A stretch of DNA of 16,814 nucleotides from the NCBI GenBank assembly GCA_002392945.1, contig DGHZ01000045.1, forward strand, positions 1-16,814, given 5' to 3'. Numbering within the stretch: position 1 is the stretch's first letter; each line of letters begins with the position of its first letter. Shown one piece after another: positions 15,510 to 16,814 of the stretch. The notes beneath the pieces were generated by a model. That model ran no database searches and was not told the DNA's origin. It saw only the letters and a program-made list of their open reading frames with translations. Origin of the DNA: Caryophanales bacterium UBA3835. Lineage in GTDB: Bacteria > Bacillota_I > Bacilli_A > RFN20 > CAG-826. Made by a program: the position numbers and the translations under genes.

Positions 15510-16172
15510 TTATTCTTTTAACTTTTCGATTCTTTCTTTAATGTCTTCGTGACCAAATAAATAACTACCCGCAACTAAGACATCCACCCCTGCCATCTTT
15601 GCGGTTTTAGCGGTTTCTTCGTTAATTCCACCATCGATCTCAATTAAAACATTCTTGATGTCGTTAACTTCCATATAATTTCTTAATCTCACTACTTTAC
15701 TAGCGGCTTCTGGCATAAACTTTTGTCCGCCAAATCCAGGTTCTACAGACATAATCAAAATCATATCAATAGAGAACAAGAATGGGTACACCTTTTCAAT
15801 TGGTGTATTTGGTTTAATAGATAATCCCGCTTTAGCTCCATATTCATGGATAAGATCAATAACTTTAAATACTTCAGAATCACTCTTGCAAGCTTCATAA
15901 TGGAAGGTTAAATAATGTGCTCCGGCTTTAATAAACTCTGGAGCGTACTTATATGGATCAGAAATCATGATGTGGACATCATTTATTAAAGAATGAGACT
16001 TGCTAATTGACTTAAGGACTGGTTGACCAAAGGAAATATTTGGAACAAAATGTCCGTCCATCACATCAAAATGGAGCCATTCCGCTCCACCTTCTTCTAC
16101 TTTTTTTATATCTTCTAAAAGATGATTAAAATCAGCACTTAATATACTCGGAGCAACAATAATCTTTCCCAT
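15510..16172 (-). CDS. rpe: Ribulose-phosphate 3-epimerase
   Basis: Interconverts ribulose 5-phosphate and xylulose 5-phosphate in the pentose phosphate pathway. The 220-residue TIM barrel shows APSILSADF (7-15), HFDVMDGHFVPN with metal ligands His34 and Asp36, His67 in DVHIMI, MSVEPGFGGQKF (141-152), and the second catalytic Asp180 in IDGGI, then a phosphate loop near AGSYLFG. All expected residues are present at normal length. It begins one base after the rsgA stop, with GAAGGAGAT in the end of rsgA as ribosome site. Confidence 0.97.
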   Translation of the reverse strand: MGKIIVAPSILSADFNHLLEDIKKVEEGGAEWLHFDVMDGHFVPNISFGQPVLKSISKSHSLINDVHIMISDPYKYAPEFIKAGAHYLTFHYEACKSDSEVFKVIDLIHEYGAKAGLSIKPNTPIEKVYPFLFSIDMILIMSVEPGFGGQKFMPEAASKVVRLRNYMEVNDIKNVLIEIDGGINEETAKTAKMAGVDVLVAGSYLFGHEDIKERIEKLKE

Positions 16173-16173
16173 A

Positions 16174-16814
16174 TTACTTCTTATCTCCTTCTGATAATAA
16201 TTTTAAATAGTTTTCATACGCAATAGAAGGAATATTTCCTTCTTGTACTGCTAAAAGTATTTTACATTCTTTTTCTTTTTGATGTAGACAATTCGAATAA
16301 AAACATTCTAAATATCTCTTTTTAAATCCAGGAAAATAGTGAGCGATCTCTAATTTAGATAAATTAAGATCTAATGAAGAAAATCCCGGAGTGTCGGCGA
16401 TAAAGCCATCTTCAAAAGGAAGTAAGACCACTTCTTTAGTTTTATGTTTTCCTCTTCCAAGAGCCTCGCTATATTCGCCAACATCTCTTTCATAATCAAA
16501 ATTAATCGCGTTAAGTAAAGAAGACTTACCGACTCCAGATTGACCCACTAAAACAGATTTCTTCCCTTTAAATAGGCTTTTAACTTCTTCAATTCCTTCT
16601 TTGGTTTTACTACTAGTAACATAAACAGGAATATTTAACTTATTAAATACTTCTTTAATTTCTTTAACTTGTTTATCGTCTTTATCGCTTTTAGACAAAA
16701 CAATAAAAGCAGGAATTTCATTATAATTTGCATAAGTTAAATATTTAAACGCTAAAAAATATGAGAAGTCTGGCTCTACTAAAGAGAATACCAATACAAT
16801 TTGGTCAATATTAC
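16174..16814 (-). CDS. rsgA: Ribosome small-subunit GTPase RsgA (partial, N-terminus beyond window)
   Basis: A circularly permuted GTPase that tests and releases late 30S subunits. The frame stays open to the window edge, reading NIDQIVLVFSLVEPDF at the cut, a typical RsgA stretch after its OB domain. About 213 residues of about 290 are present. Motifs appear in permuted order: G4 as LSKSD (usually NKxD), then the P-loop GQSGVGKSS, a GRGKHKTKE segment (G2), DTPGF (G3), and the C-terminal zinc finger Cys-x4-Cys-x-His-x5-Cys in CFYSNCLHQKEKEC. It heads rsgA-rpe-membrane protein with a 1-bp gap. The start codon and OB domain lie outside, so the TTG at 16794 is not a start. Confidence 0.95.
   Translation of the reverse strand, partial: NIDQIVLVFSLVEPDFSYFLAFKYLTYANYNEIPAFIVLSKSDKDDKQVKEIKEVFNKLNIPVYVTSSKTKEGIEEVKSLFKGKKSVLVGQSGVGKSSLLNAINFDYERDVGEYSEALGRGKHKTKEVVLLPFEDGFIADTPGFSSLDLNLSKLEIAHYFPGFKKRYLECFYSNCLHQKEKECKILLAVQEGNIPSIAYENYLKLLSEGDKK

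Noticed and set aside
1..16814. CRISPR array, insertion sequence, prophage, toxin-antitoxin or defence genes
   Set aside because: No regularly spaced repeats, transposase, integrase, terminal inverted repeats or recognisable defence proteins were seen anywhere in the window.

Overview
This is an AT-rich, gene-dense window from a low-G+C Bacilli-type bacterium. Gene order matches Bacillus-like neighbourhoods in several places: an EzrA-like gene next to rpsD and tyrS, pepV next to trmB and a YtpR-like gene, and rsgA-rpe close to rpmB. Trp residues are read from TGG, and TGA ends coaX and trmB in ATGA overlaps with the next start. The standard bacterial code therefore applies, not the Mycoplasma/Spiroplasma code. 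Together with short compact proteins and Arg written mostly as AGA, this suggests an Erysipelotrichales-, RF39/RFN20- or Acholeplasma-like lineage; that placement is inference only.

Layout. (1) 1-1151, minus: N-terminal two thirds of an EzrA-like division regulator, cut by the window edge. (2) 1152-1565: divergent intergenic region holding a promoter and a structured leader of the Firmicutes S4-autoregulation type in front of rpsD. (3) 1566-3471, plus: rpsD with its own terminator, then tyrS with its own promoter. (4) 3470-3487: a hairpin that can terminate in both directions, between convergent tyrS and pncB. (5) 3492-13890, minus: nine tightly packed genes read glgC-glgD-glgA-leuS-coaX-pepV-trmB-(YtpR-like)-pncB. 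Junctions range from a 4-bp overlap to a 25-bp gap. (6) 13891-14070: a second divergent intergenic region. (7) 14071-14811, plus: a small membrane protein with a probable PH-like domain, then rpmB (L28). (8) 14829-14858: a second two-way terminator. (9) 14857-16814, minus: rsgA (cut by the window edge), rpe and an unknown multi-pass membrane protein.

How the genes work together. GlgC/GlgD make ADP-glucose and GlgA polymerises it into an alpha-1,4-glucan. LeuS, TyrS, S4, L28, TrmB and RsgA serve translation and ribosome assembly. CoaX and PncB start CoA and NAD synthesis from pantothenate and nicotinate. PepV trims dipeptides and Rpe serves the pentose phosphate pathway. No mobile element, CRISPR array, tRNA, rRNA or defence system is visible.

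Most of the window is ordinary housekeeping DNA. The points deserving a second look are an identical 15-mer in the two divergent intergenic regions (upstream of ezrA and of glgC), a possibly leaderless mRNA for the PH-like membrane protein, a shortened YtpR-like protein, a CoaX with a changed conserved motif, the lack of T-box leaders at tyrS and leuS, and two unknown membrane proteins.
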